Notes: generated by a model from the letters alone, not told the origin. 64,000 nucleotides of DNA from Paracoccaceae bacterium (GCA_013003075.1 JABDLJ010000033.1:1-64000), one strand, 5' to 3'; positions 54,127-63,090 are shown, numbered from the stretch's first letter. Program-made: numbers and translations.

Positions 54127-54163
54127 CATCCCTTAAATGGAACACGGTTCTTCACAGCGGAAC
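54127..54163. promoter_or_regulatory. Candidate IclR operators upstream of the iclR gene (site D)
   Basis: GTTCTTCACAGCGGAAC at 54147-54163 has the 17 bp length and GTTC/GGAAC ends of the shared motif and lies ten bases before the regulator's ATG, suggesting autoregulation. A weaker site, CATCCCTTAAATGGAAC, lies at 54127-54143. Confidence 0.55.
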
Positions 54164-54173
54164 GAGAAAACTC

Positions 54174-55007
54174 ATGAGCGACGACCAGCCCCGCTCGCCC
54201 AGGAAGGAAATCAACCGCAATCCCAGGCGCAACAGCTCCCGCTTGTCGTCGGTCACCACGGCGATTCACCTGCTCAAGACCTTTACGGAGGAGGATCAGG
54301 AACTTGGCATCAGTGAGATCGCCAAGCGCCTTGACGTCGCCAAGAGCACCGTTCACAGGCTGGCGGGCGCGCTTCTCGAAGAGGGCCTCTTGCAGCAGAA
54401 CCCCGAAACCGGCCGCTATGGCCTGGGCGTGGGGCTGTTTTCGCTTGGATCGCTTGTACGTGCCCGGCTCGACGTCACGATTGAATCGAAACACGTACTC
54501 AGCGCCTTGCGCGAACAAATCAAGGAAAACGTCCGTCTTGCGGTCCTGGAGCGCGACAGCGTTGTCTTTCTGCACGACTTCGAGGGCCCGCAGACCCTGC
54601 GCCTGCGGTCCGCCACCGGCCAGTTGCGACCGGCCTTCTGCACTGCCGAGGGCCTTTGCCTTATCTCGGGCCTCCGCCAGCCGCAGATTGATCAGTTTCT
54701 GGCCTATCCCCGGTTCGAGCGCGCGCCCAACACCACCACGGATGAAGACGCCTTCCTGGCGCGCGTCCGGCAGGTCAAACGACGCGGCTACGCCTTCGAG
54801 GACGAAGAGTGCGACGAAGGCACGCGGTGCGTCGCGGCGCCGATCTTCAACGCCGAGGGCCGTATCGTGGCCTCTGTCGGCGTCGCTGGCCCGCGGGCGC
54901 GGATCAAGAAGAACCAGATCCCCAAGATCGCTCCGATCGTCGTCGAAGCCGCGAGCGAAATCTCGCAACGGATGGGGTTCATCCAACGGCAGCCAATTTA
55001 TGTGTGA
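54174..55007 (+). CDS. IclR-family transcriptional regulator
   Basis: A 277-residue regulator. The N-terminal winged helix-turn-helix contains TTAIHLLKTF, LGISEIAKRLDVAKSTVHRL and LLQQNPETGRYGLG; the effector domain contains RPAFCTAEG and GTRCVAAPIF. IclR proteins often control aromatic-acid catabolism. The start at 54174 follows a weak ribosome site (the upstream open frame is antisense-like or overlaps the EutA gene). It heads the operon running to 58705, with the reductase gene 12 bases later. Confidence 0.92.
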   Translation: MSDDQPRSPRKEINRNPRRNSSRLSSVTTAIHLLKTFTEEDQELGISEIAKRLDVAKSTVHRLAGALLEEGLLQQNPETGRYGLGVGLFSLGSLVRARLDVTIESKHVLSALREQIKENVRLAVLERDSVVFLHDFEGPQTLRLRSATGQLRPAFCTAEGLCLISGLRQPQIDQFLAYPRFERAPNTTTDEDAFLARVRQVKRRGYAFEDEECDEGTRCVAAPIFNAEGRIVASVGVAGPRARIKKNQIPKIAPIVVEAASEISQRMGFIQRQPIYV

Positions 55008-55019
55008 CGGATCGGGCTG

Positions 55020-56015
55020 ATGGCGCAGATTAAAAACGAACGCGGCGGTGCGACCTTCCGGTGCGAAAGCGGCGATACGATCCTGCGGGCGGCCCTTCGC
55101 GCCGGGATCGGTATGCCCTATTCGTGCAACACCGGGTCTTGTGGAAATTGCCGCTTCGAACTTCTGGAGGGCAGCGTCCGGCACCTGCGAAAGGACCCGC
55201 CCGCCTGGTCAGAGCGCGATCTGAAGCGCAACCGCTGGCTTGGATGCCAAGCTTCGCCCGATGGCGATTGCCGGGTCAAGTTCCGAACGATGGACGAATA
55301 CGAACCACCCGTTCGCCCTGCCCCGCGGCAGGCGGAGTTAACGGGCGTTACCCAACTGACACGCGACATCAGTGAGTTTTCCTTCCGCGTCGACGACGAT
55401 CTGGATTTCCGGCCCGGACAATACGCGCTGTTGCATGTGCCCGGCGTCGAAGGTCCACGCGCCTATTCCATGTCCAATCTTCCCGGCGACGGCGAATGGC
55501 GCTTCATGATCAAGGCCGCGCCCGATGGTGCCGCCACGGGCTGGCTGTTCGACGCTGCACCCGGCGCCACGCTGACCATCGACGGTCCATACGGCACCGC
55601 CTTCCTGAAGCCCGACAGCCCGCGCGATATCGTGCTGCTTGCCGGCGGCTCGGGTCTTTCGCCGATGGTGTCCATCGCACGCGGCGCAGCAGCCGCCGGA
55701 CTGCTCGAGGATCGCGCGCTTCACGTGTTCTACGGCGGGCGCGACATCCCCGATCTGTGCGACGCCTCGGTGCTCGGTCCGGCGGCGGCCGGCAAGGCCC
55801 GGTTCATCGCCGCGCTGTCCGACACCGGCCCCGACAGCGACTGGGACGGGCCCACGGGGTACCTGCACGATGTGGTCGCAGACGACATGGCGGATCGTTT
55901 GAAGGACTGCGAGATCTACTTTGCCGGACCTGCGGTCATGTCGTCGGAGGTGCAGAAGATGGCGCACGAAGCAGGCGTGCCATCGAACCAGCTTCACTTC
56001 GACGAGTTTTACTGA
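55020..56015 (+). CDS. [2Fe-2S] ferredoxin-flavin reductase, oxygenase electron-transfer component
   Basis: A 331-residue reductase of the BenC/TmoF type. The N-terminal plant-type ferredoxin has YSCNTGSCGNC and a fourth Cys in LGCQASP. The FAD site is RAYSMSN, and the NAD site is LLAGGSGLSPMVSI. It takes electrons from NAD(P)H and passes them to an oxygenase, most likely the Rieske enzyme encoded at 49786. Phthalate dioxygenase reductases have the ferredoxin at the C-terminus, so this pairing differs from the classic phthalate system. Confidence 0.93.
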   Translation: MAQIKNERGGATFRCESGDTILRAALRAGIGMPYSCNTGSCGNCRFELLEGSVRHLRKDPPAWSERDLKRNRWLGCQASPDGDCRVKFRTMDEYEPPVRPAPRQAELTGVTQLTRDISEFSFRVDDDLDFRPGQYALLHVPGVEGPRAYSMSNLPGDGEWRFMIKAAPDGAATGWLFDAAPGATLTIDGPYGTAFLKPDSPRDIVLLAGGSGLSPMVSIARGAAAAGLLEDRALHVFYGGRDIPDLCDASVLGPAAAGKARFIAALSDTGPDSDWDGPTGYLHDVVADDMADRLKDCEIYFAGPAVMSSEVQKMAHEAGVPSNQLHFDEFY

Positions 56016-56042
56016 CGCCGGATCACGCACGCGGGGGACACC

Positions 56043-57029
56043 ATGACGGCACTGGATCTGACACTCGGCTGCTGGGACTATGACCGCGTCCAGCCCCTGA
56101 TCGACGGTCGCGTGCGGCCGCAAGGGATCGATCTGCGGTTTCTCAACATGATCGTCGAAGAGACCTTCTTCCGGATGGCGCGCAATCGAGAGTTCGACGT
56201 CTCCGAGATGTCGATGTCCTCCTTTGTCGTTTCCCTTTTTAAACCGGATCGGCCGTTTGTCGCCATCCCGGTGTTTCCATCGCGCTTTTTCCGGCACTCC
56301 TGCATCTACGTGAACGCGGACGCCGGGATCGAAAGCCCGCGCGACCTTGTCGGCAAGCGGTTCGGCTGCCCCGAATACCAGATGACCGCTCCGGTCTGGA
56401 TCCGGGGTATTCTGTCGGACCAGTACGGGGTGCCGGTGGATGGCCCGACCTACGTCACCGGCGGCGAAGAGACACCCAACCGCAGCGAGAAGATCGCGCT
56501 CGACCTGCCGGAGAATTTTCGGATCGAACGCATCGGCCCCGAGGACACGCTGGCGCAGATGCTGGCCGACGGACGGATTGATGCCTTCCACACGGCACGC
56601 AAGCCCTCCACCTACGATGGGGTCCGCGTGAAGCGCCTGTTTCCGGACTTCGTCGAGGTCGAACGCGCCTACTGGCGCGACACGGGTATCTTTCCGATCA
56701 TGCATGTCATCGCGATACGGCGCGAGGTCTACGAGGCGAACCGCTGGATCGCGATGAACCTCTTTCAGGCGTTCCGCGAGGCGCAGCGGCTCTGCTACGA
56801 GGGCTTGCGCGAGACGGCGGCGCTGAAGGGCATGCTGCCTTGGTTCAACGCCCATGTGGAAGAAACGCTCGATCTTATGGGCGAGGATTTCTGGCCCTAC
56901 GGGGTCGGGCCGAACCGAACCGTGCTTGATGTCTTCCTGCGCTATCACCACGAACAGGGGCTGTCCCCGCGCAAACTGGAGGTTGACGAGATGTTCGCGC
57001 CAGAGACCTATGAGGAGTTCGTCATATGA
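56043..57029 (+). CDS. 4,5-dihydroxyphthalate decarboxylase-like protein (paralogue 2)
   Basis: A 328-residue cytoplasmic protein related to the one encoded at 38124. Matching segments are LTLGCWDYDRVQPLI, REFDVSEMSMSSFV, IPVFPSRFFRHSCIYVN and FPIMHVIAIRR. A GGGGGA site precedes the ATG. Being in one transcript with an oxygenase reductase, it may decarboxylate a dihydroxylated aromatic acid. It overlaps the next gene by four bases (ATGA). Confidence 0.78.
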   Translation: MTALDLTLGCWDYDRVQPLIDGRVRPQGIDLRFLNMIVEETFFRMARNREFDVSEMSMSSFVVSLFKPDRPFVAIPVFPSRFFRHSCIYVNADAGIESPRDLVGKRFGCPEYQMTAPVWIRGILSDQYGVPVDGPTYVTGGEETPNRSEKIALDLPENFRIERIGPEDTLAQMLADGRIDAFHTARKPSTYDGVRVKRLFPDFVEVERAYWRDTGIFPIMHVIAIRREVYEANRWIAMNLFQAFREAQRLCYEGLRETAALKGMLPWFNAHVEETLDLMGEDFWPYGVGPNRTVLDVFLRYHHEQGLSPRKLEVDEMFAPETYEEFVI

Positions 57030-57841
57030 CGCGCGTGACGATCCCCGCGCTTCACGACAAGAAGCGCAACGCAGAGAAGATCTTCGGCGTCGTGGCGTGG
57101 GACACCCATATGGCGGCGATCGCGGACCGCGTCGGGGTCGACATCGTTTCGGTCGGCGACACCGTGGGCAAGAACCTCTGGGGTCATGACACCATGTTCG
57201 AGATCACCATGGACGAGATGATCGTCGTCACCAAGGCGGTGCGCCGGGGCGTCAGGACGGCGCTTGTTTCCGCAGATTTCCCCTATGGGCCTTTGCAGGA
57301 AGGCGTCGACGCGGCCGTTCACGCGGGCATCCGGCTGATCAAGGAAGCAGGGATCGATCTTCTCAAGCTGGATGGGGCGGCGGACTACCCAGAGACCGTC
57401 ACGGCGCTGACCCGCGCAGGCATCCCGGTCTGGGCGCAGTTCGGCCTGACACCGCAGACAGCGCTGGCGACAGGTATTCCCTACGAGAACCAGGCCGGGG
57501 CGACCGAGGCGGCGCCGGGGATGGAAGAGCGGCTGATCGCGCAGGCGCGCGCGCTTGCCGACGCGGGCGCCGTCCTTCTCGATTTTACCAATTCCGGGCC
57601 GATCATCGGCCCCAAGGTCGTCGCGGCCGTGGACATCCCCGTGATCGGCGGGTTTGGCGGCGGCCCGTGGCTTGACGGGCGGGTGCGGCTTGCACAGGCC
57701 GCCGTCGGCTACAATGTCTCGGCGCTGGACAAAGAGCCCGGCGGTTACGCCAACGTCGCTACGGTTATCCGCGACGCATTGGCCGAATGCGCCGACGACG
57801 TGCGGTCGGGGCGCCAGATCAAGGGACAGCCCGGGAGGTAG
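57026..57841 (+). CDS. PanB-like (ketopantoate hydroxymethyltransferase/PEP mutase superfamily) protein
   Basis: A 271-residue TIM-barrel protein resembling PanB. The block VGDTVGKNLWGHDTMFEITMDEM matches the PanB motif D-x-x-x-G...T-x-x-x-EM, and VGDT and DFP supply metal-binding Asp residues. PanB normally makes ketopantoate from 3-methyl-2-oxobutanoate and methylene-tetrahydrofolate. Here it sits between a decarboxylase-like gene and a hydrolase gene, so a role as C-C lyase or aldolase in the pathway is possible. Confidence 0.72.
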   Translation: MTRVTIPALHDKKRNAEKIFGVVAWDTHMAAIADRVGVDIVSVGDTVGKNLWGHDTMFEITMDEMIVVTKAVRRGVRTALVSADFPYGPLQEGVDAAVHAGIRLIKEAGIDLLKLDGAADYPETVTALTRAGIPVWAQFGLTPQTALATGIPYENQAGATEAAPGMEERLIAQARALADAGAVLLDFTNSGPIIGPKVVAAVDIPVIGGFGGGPWLDGRVRLAQAAVGYNVSALDKEPGGYANVATVIRDALAECADDVRSGRQIKGQPGR

Positions 57842-57844
57842 GCC

Positions 57845-58705
57845 ATGCCGGTCGCGGAAATCGACGGAATTGACACCCATTACGAGGTCCGTGGCGACGG
57901 CCCGCCGCTTTTGATGTACGCGCCGGGCGGATTTGATGCGCAGATCTCGAAGTGGTCCGACCTCGGCGTCTACAAGCGCATCCGGTTGCTCGATCACCTG
58001 CCCGCGCATTTCAGGTGCATTCTTTTCGACCGCCGCGAAAACGGCGCATCTGGCGGGCGCGTCGAACATATCACGTGGGATCACTACGTGGCCCAGGGGG
58101 CGGGGTTGCTCGATCACCTCGGCATCGACAGGGCGCACCTGATGGGCGGCTGCATGGGCTGCGCGCCGGTCACGGCCTTCGGCGTTCGGCACCCGGACCG
58201 GGTGCTGTCAATGGTGCTCTATTGGCCGGTCGGCGGCGCGCCTTACAGGATCGGTTCCCACCAGCGATTTGCACGGCATCTGGCGTTCGCCGAGGAAAAC
58301 GGTCTTCAGGCGGTTGTCGATCTGGTGCGCTCGCACGACAAGAATTTCAGCGCTGATCCGCGCGGTGGCCCCTGGGGGCAGCCGATCAGGAATTCCGGCG
58401 CATTCGCCGAGCATTACGCAGCGCTCGATCTCGCGCGCTACTTGCTTGCAACGCGCGGCATGATGAGTGGCCTTTTCGACCGAGACACAGCGCCGGGCGC
58501 AGAGCCCGAAGACCTTATGACGGTCGATATTCCGACCCTGATCGTGCCCGGCGCGGACAAGTTTCATGCCACCTCCGCTGCACGTTATCTGCAGGAATGC
58601 CTGGGCGGCGCAGAGTATTGGGACGCGGCGCCGGACGATCAAACCGAGCAGACAGCTCCGAAACGGGTTCTGCAATTTCTGGGCGCGGCCCAGCCAGTCG
58701 CGTAG
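57845..58705 (+). CDS. Alpha/beta hydrolase with a cysteine nucleophile
   Basis: A 286-residue alpha/beta-hydrolase-fold protein. The oxyanion loop is YAPGGFD, and the nucleophile elbow is LMGGCMGCAPV, that is G-x-C-x-G with Cys in place of the usual Ser. The acid and His are expected near VPGADKFHATS. Cys nucleophiles occur in dienelactone hydrolases, which act in aromatic breakdown. The ATG follows GGGAGG. It is the last gene of the iclR operon. Confidence 0.82.
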   Translation: MPVAEIDGIDTHYEVRGDGPPLLMYAPGGFDAQISKWSDLGVYKRIRLLDHLPAHFRCILFDRRENGASGGRVEHITWDHYVAQGAGLLDHLGIDRAHLMGGCMGCAPVTAFGVRHPDRVLSMVLYWPVGGAPYRIGSHQRFARHLAFAEENGLQAVVDLVRSHDKNFSADPRGGPWGQPIRNSGAFAEHYAALDLARYLLATRGMMSGLFDRDTAPGAEPEDLMTVDIPTLIVPGADKFHATSAARYLQECLGGAEYWDAAPDDQTEQTAPKRVLQFLGAAQPVA

Positions 58706-58925
58706 GCGGCCGCGTCCGCCAGATCCGCGCCGCAACCCGGTTCGGCGATCGGGGCGTTGACGGCGGGTTATCGGCGCCGGCAAGATCACCGGGCTGTTCA
58801 GGGGCCATTGGCAGATCCGCGGTCACGCACGGACCGCTTTGCGCCGTTCCGGAAATGCACAGCAGAAAGGGGCACCGCCGCCGATGCCGAGCCTGCGGCA
58901 CCATCACGGCGGGCCGGGTCGGGCG

Positions 58926-59867
58926 CTAGCCGACGCGGTCCAGCGTGGTGGGTGCAAACAGGCCTTCCATCGGGATCGGCGCGTCGATGATGCCCTGGGA
59001 CACGGCATGTCGCATAAGGTTTTCCAGAACCGCCAGGTTCGGCGCGATGCCATAGGGCAGCGGGTCGTCCATGACTTCAAGGGCTGCATGATGAACCCGG
59101 TCCACCGCCGTCAGATCGGAAATTCGGCCGGCACGGAGATCTTCGACATAGGCCCTCTTGGACGCGGCAAATGCGTCGAAAAGCTGCCCCGCCAGATCCG
59201 GTGCTGCGTCCAGAATATCATCGCGAATGACGACAAGATGATTGATCGGATAAAAGCCGCGGGACGTCAAAGCAGAGACCCCGGCCTGGAATGCATCCGC
59301 AATAAGCGGCCGCGTGCCGTCGTCGGCAGTCAGTCCCACAGCCGCCGGGATGTCGCCGCGCACAAGCCGCTCTTCAAGGCTCTCCTGCCCTCCGAGATCC
59401 TCGACATTGGCGGGGGGGCGCCAGTCCGGCACATGCTCGTCATCGGACCGCACCCAAGTGACCTTGCCAAGATCGACGCCGCACTCCTCGGCGAGGATCG
59501 CCCGCGCCCAGACGCCGGTGGTGACGGTGTAGCCGCGCTTGACGCCGACACGCCGCCCTTCAAGCTCTTTGGGCGTCGATATGTCCGACTTCTGGCTCGC
59601 AACGATCGCCTGATGGTGAAATCCACGCACCAGAAAAACCGGGATCGCCGTCAGCGCAGCACCGTAGGCCTTGGCCGTCACGTACGTTGTCAGAGCCATC
59701 TCGCTGATGTCGTACGCGCCTTCGCGGACCATGCGCCGGAACGCCTTTGGCAGCGGGTTCACGTCTTCGAAGTCCAGCTGGAAATCCGGCAACCGGATGT
59801 CACCCGCCTTCAGGGCCCGGTTGTTGCCCTGCGTCCGCGATACCGCGCTCAGGATGCGCTTGCCCAT
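58926..59867 (-). CDS. 4,5-dihydroxyphthalate decarboxylase-like protein (paralogue 3)
   Basis: A 313-residue protein with the same fold as the products at 38124 and 56043 but more divergent: DISEMALTTYVTAKAY, LTAIPVFLVRGFHHQAIVA and YPINHLVVIRDD are the recognisable segments. It starts at ATG 59867, with GAGGAGG upstream. It is on the minus strand with the small gene at 59881. It may act on a different substrate from its paralogues. Confidence 0.75.
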   Translation of the reverse strand: MGKRILSAVSRTQGNNRALKAGDIRLPDFQLDFEDVNPLPKAFRRMVREGAYDISEMALTTYVTAKAYGAALTAIPVFLVRGFHHQAIVASQKSDISTPKELEGRRVGVKRGYTVTTGVWARAILAEECGVDLGKVTWVRSDDEHVPDWRPPANVEDLGGQESLEERLVRGDIPAAVGLTADDGTRPLIADAFQAGVSALTSRGFYPINHLVVIRDDILDAAPDLAGQLFDAFAASKRAYVEDLRAGRISDLTAVDRVHHAALEVMDDPLPYGIAPNLAVLENLMRHAVSQGIIDAPIPMEGLFAPTTLDRVG

Positions 59868-59880
59868 GATGGCTTCCTCC

Positions 59881-60207
59881 TCAACAACAATCCCCCTCGC
59901 CTTCGTCGGCGAGTGCCCCCCGAAGCCACGCCGCAGGCAGGTCCGATCGGCCAACTGACGCGAGCGGCTTGAAGATGCGAAACCTGTGGCGCTCCTCCGG
60001 CCCGGTCCAGAACAGGATGGTGGTCATGCGCTCCGGAAGCCCCGGATCCCGGCCCGGCTCTTCGGTCACCAGCACGATGTCCCGCTCGTGGACGCCGAAA
60101 TGCCGCCGGACAAGCGCTTCGACACGCTCCAGATCGCCCATGTCGGGCGTGAGGTATGTCCGGCCTGCAAACACTGCGGCTCCTGCGATTCCATGCCGTT
60201 CTGCCAT
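59881..60207 (-). CDS. Small protein of unknown function with a terminal Cys pair
   Basis: A 108-residue soluble protein (MAERHGIAGAAVF) ending EGDCC. A TTG at 60258 would add 17 residues. It contains a DIVLVTEEPGRDP strand-like segment. I do not recognise it. It lies 13 bases upstream of the decarboxylase-like gene and shares its transcript. Its ATG is inside the 17 bp inverted repeat at 60198-60214. Confidence 0.6.
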   Translation of the reverse strand: MAERHGIAGAAVFAGRTYLTPDMGDLERVEALVRRHFGVHERDIVLVTEEPGRDPGLPERMTTILFWTGPEERHRFRIFKPLASVGRSDLPAAWLRGALADEGEGDCC

Positions 60208-60214
60208 ACGGAAC
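60198..60214. promoter_or_regulatory. 17 bp inverted repeat, candidate IclR operator (site E)
   Basis: GTTCTGCCATACGGAAC fits the shared motif. It lies 68 bases upstream of the alcohol dehydrogenase start and overlaps the start codon of the divergent small gene. It may control both directions. Confidence 0.6.
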
Positions 60215-60281
60215 TTCGTTCTTGCCTGCAGTCTGGCGCTTTGGTAGCCAAGGGTCAACGTCGAAACAGGGAAGATGTCGC

Positions 60282-61385
60282 ATGGCCGATAAAGTCGTCG
60301 CAGCCGTCAGGACAGGCCCCGAACGGACCGAGTTCCGTGAATTCGACATGCCCGACATTCCAGACGATGGCGCACTTCTGAAAGTCGAGGTCGCGGGCAT
60401 CTGCGGGACCGACGTCAAATTCTACGCCAAGCCGCCGATCGACGATCCGGTCATCATGGGCCATGAAAATATCGGGATCATCGCCAAGGCGGGAAAGACA
60501 TTCCAGAAACGCCGCGGGCTCAAGGAAGGCGACCGCGTCTTTGCCGAACATTACGTCGGCTGCATGAATTGCGAACACTGCCACCGGGGCGACTACCGCC
60601 TTTGCATGGCCACCGACTGGCGCAAGAACCCCGAGGGCATTCGCTTCGGCTATACGCCGATGACCCGCGCGCCGCACCTGTGGGGCGGGTTCGCGCAGTA
60701 CATGTTCCTGCCGTGGAACTCGGTGCTTCACAAGGTGCCCGATACGCTCTCTGCGGAACTTGCAGGCGTGGTGACGCCCATGGCCAATGGAATCCAGTGG
60801 GCGCTTTTTGATTGCAAGGTCGGCTACCAGACCAAGCTTTTGGTTCAGGGCCCGGGCCAGCAGGGGCTAAGCCAGGTGGTGACGGGCAAGCAAGCCGGGG
60901 CAGAACTGATCATCGTGACCGGAACGTCGAAGGACACGCTGCGCCTGGAGGTCGCCAGGAAACTGGGTGCCGATTACACGATCAATGTCGACGAAGAAGA
61001 CCCGGTGGAGCGCATCAGGGAGATCACCGGCGGCGAGGGCGTGGACGTCGCGCTGGATTGCACCGCCGGAGCAGGAACCGCCCCGCTGCTTCTGGGACTG
61101 GAAGCGCTGAAGCGCAAAGGCGGCACCCTGCTCGTGCAGCAAGAAGTCACAGAGTTCCCGAATTTCCCGCTTGCCAAGCTCTGCAACAAATACGTCACCG
61201 TGAAATGCGCGCGTGGCCATAATTTCCAATCCTGCGAACAGGCGCTTGAGCAGCTGAATTCGAACCGGTTTCCGCTGGACCTGATCACGACCCATCGCTT
61301 CGGGTTGGAGCAAACCCACGACGCAATCAAGGCCGTGGGCGGATCACGAGACGTGATCCACGTCTCTTTGATGCCGTGGATGTAG
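60282..61385 (+). CDS. Zinc-dependent alcohol dehydrogenase
   Basis: A 367-residue medium-chain dehydrogenase. Catalytic zinc ligands are in GICGTD and MGHENIG; structural zinc Cys residues are in CMNCEHCHRGDYRLC. The nucleotide region (VQGPGQQGLSQV) is a variant of GxGxxG. The substrate is not determined; related enzymes oxidise sugar alcohols, threonine or aromatic alcohols. It overlaps the next gene by ten bases. Confidence 0.92.
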   Translation: MADKVVAAVRTGPERTEFREFDMPDIPDDGALLKVEVAGICGTDVKFYAKPPIDDPVIMGHENIGIIAKAGKTFQKRRGLKEGDRVFAEHYVGCMNCEHCHRGDYRLCMATDWRKNPEGIRFGYTPMTRAPHLWGGFAQYMFLPWNSVLHKVPDTLSAELAGVVTPMANGIQWALFDCKVGYQTKLLVQGPGQQGLSQVVTGKQAGAELIIVTGTSKDTLRLEVARKLGADYTINVDEEDPVERIREITGGEGVDVALDCTAGAGTAPLLLGLEALKRKGGTLLVQQEVTEFPNFPLAKLCNKYVTVKCARGHNFQSCEQALEQLNSNRFPLDLITTHRFGLEQTHDAIKAVGGSRDVIHVSLMPWM

Positions 61386-62380
61386 CCGGCGACAGTCGCG
61401 TTCCGGTTACGGTGGTGACCGGATATCTCGGCGCGGGCAAAACCACGCTGCTCAATCATCTGCTGACGCAAGACCACGGCAAGCGTTTCGCTGTCATCGT
61501 GAACGAGTTTGGAGATATCGGGATCGACGGCGATTTGATTCAGACCGGCGACGAGGAACTCATCGAACTCAGCTCCGGCTGTCTGTGCTGTGTGGTGCGC
61601 GGCGATCTGATCCGAACCCTGCGCCGGCTGTTGAGGGCCGAGAAAGGTGGTCTGGACGGTATCCTGATCGAGACAACGGGTGTGGCCAACCCAAGCCCCG
61701 TCATTCAAACGTTCCGCGCCGATCAGGTTCTGGCCGGGACTGCCCGCCTCGACGCCGTGGTCACGGTGGTCGACGGGGCGCATATTGGCGCTCGGCTGGC
61801 CGACAGCGAGGACGCGGTCGATCAGGTCGCGCTGGCAAGCGTCATCGTACTGAACAAGGCCGCGGACACCCAAGACCTCGCGGCGACAGAGGAAATGTTG
61901 CGCGCGATAAATCCGGCCGCGCCGATCCACCGCACCGACCGGGGCCGGATCGATCCGGCAAAACTGCTCGAAACCGACAGCTTCTCGCTGGACCAGGTGG
62001 CCGCCGATCTTGCGCAGGAAGAGGCCGGGCACGACCATCACGATCACCACGACCACCAGGACCACGTCGCCGCAAACGGCATCGCCAGCGTTTCGGTGGC
62101 GCTTGACGATCCTCTCGCACCGGACTTGCTCGAGCCGTGGATGGAACGGCTCTTGCTCTTGCGCGGCGCCGATATCCTGCGTCTGAAGGGGGTTCTCAAC
62201 ATCGCCGGAGAGCCGCGCCGCGTCATCGTCCAGTCCGTCCACATGATGTACGAAGGCGACTACGGTGCGCCCTGGGGCGACGCGCCGCGGCGCTCGCGGC
62301 TGGTGGTTATCGGGCGCGATCTGGACCCAGCCGAAATTCGCGACGGGCTGGCCGCCTGTCGCGCAAACCTTGCAGCCTGA
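61376..62380 (+). CDS. CobW/G3E-family GTPase, metallochaperone type
   Basis: A 334-residue G3E GTPase. Walker A is GYLGAGKTT at residues 16-24, the metal-binding CxCC is GCLCC near 68-72, and the base-specificity motif is LNKA. A His-rich stretch ([12 protein letters not shown] near residue 220) separates the G domain from the C-terminal CobW domain. Such proteins deliver Zn or Co to enzymes. It starts at GTG inside the dehydrogenase gene, so the two are coupled; the dehydrogenase or ligJ product could be its zinc client. Confidence 0.9.
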   Translation: MDVAGDSRVPVTVVTGYLGAGKTTLLNHLLTQDHGKRFAVIVNEFGDIGIDGDLIQTGDEELIELSSGCLCCVVRGDLIRTLRRLLRAEKGGLDGILIETTGVANPSPVIQTFRADQVLAGTARLDAVVTVVDGAHIGARLADSEDAVDQVALASVIVLNKAADTQDLAATEEMLRAINPAAPIHRTDRGRIDPAKLLETDSFSLDQVAADLAQEEAGHDHHDHHDHQDHVAANGIASVSVALDDPLAPDLLEPWMERLLLLRGADILRLKGVLNIAGEPRRVIVQSVHMMYEGDYGAPWGDAPRRSRLVVIGRDLDPAEIRDGLAACRANLAA

Positions 62381-62391
62381 GGAGACCGGAC

Positions 62392-63090
62392 ATGTCCATC
62401 GTCGTTGCTGATATCAAACGCGCTGATCCCGAAATCGCCGCATCGCTTGCCGCGTATGGCGTCGCGACGGTTCACGAGGCGCAAGGCCGGGTCGGATTGT
62501 TGCACCACCGGCTGCGCCCGATCTACCGCGGGGCCACAATTAGCGGGACTGCGGTCACCTGCACCCTGCCCCCGGGCGACAACTGGATGATCCACGTCGC
62601 CGCCGAGCAGTGCCAGCCCGGCGACATTCTTGTGGCCGCCCCGATCTCGGAGGCGCATTCGGGCTATTTCGGCGACCTTCTTGGCACCTCGCTCATGGCG
62701 CGCGGTGTGAAGGGGCTTGTTCTGGATGCCGGCTGCCGAGATATCGGTGATCTGGAGAAGATGGGCTTTCCGGTCTGGTCGCGGTCGATATGCGCGCATG
62801 GCACGGTCAAAGAGACCTTGGGCGAGGTGAATGTGCCGGTCTCGTGCGGTGACGCACTCATTTGTCCCGGTGACGTGATCGTGGCCGACGACGACGGTGT
62901 CGTCGTGGTCCCCCGGCAAAAGGCCGCGGAGGTCAAAAAGGCCGCCGAAGCACGCATCGCGAAGGAAGAGAAATCCCGCGCGCGCTACCAGGCCGGCGAG
63001 TTGGGGCTTGACGTCAACAAAATGCGCGGTCGCCTACAGGAAAAAGGGCTGACCTACGTCACCCAGGCGGCATGGGAGAAGGGCCAATGA
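62392..63090 (+). CDS. ligK: LigK-type 4-carboxy-4-hydroxy-2-oxoadipate aldolase (RraA family)
   Basis: A 232-residue class II aldolase of the RraA fold. Segments [59 protein letters not shown] and [15 protein letters not shown] are characteristic; the GxxGxR-D catalytic set reads LDAGCRD. The enzyme splits the product of LigJ into pyruvate and oxaloacetate in protocatechuate 4,5-cleavage and gallate breakdown. Its stop overlaps the ligJ start (ATGA), which supports the assignment strongly. Confidence 0.92.
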   Translation: MSIVVADIKRADPEIAASLAAYGVATVHEAQGRVGLLHHRLRPIYRGATISGTAVTCTLPPGDNWMIHVAAEQCQPGDILVAAPISEAHSGYFGDLLGTSLMARGVKGLVLDAGCRDIGDLEKMGFPVWSRSICAHGTVKETLGEVNVPVSCGDALICPGDVIVADDDGVVVVPRQKAAEVKKAAEARIAKEEKSRARYQAGELGLDVNKMRGRLQEKGLTYVTQAAWEKGQ

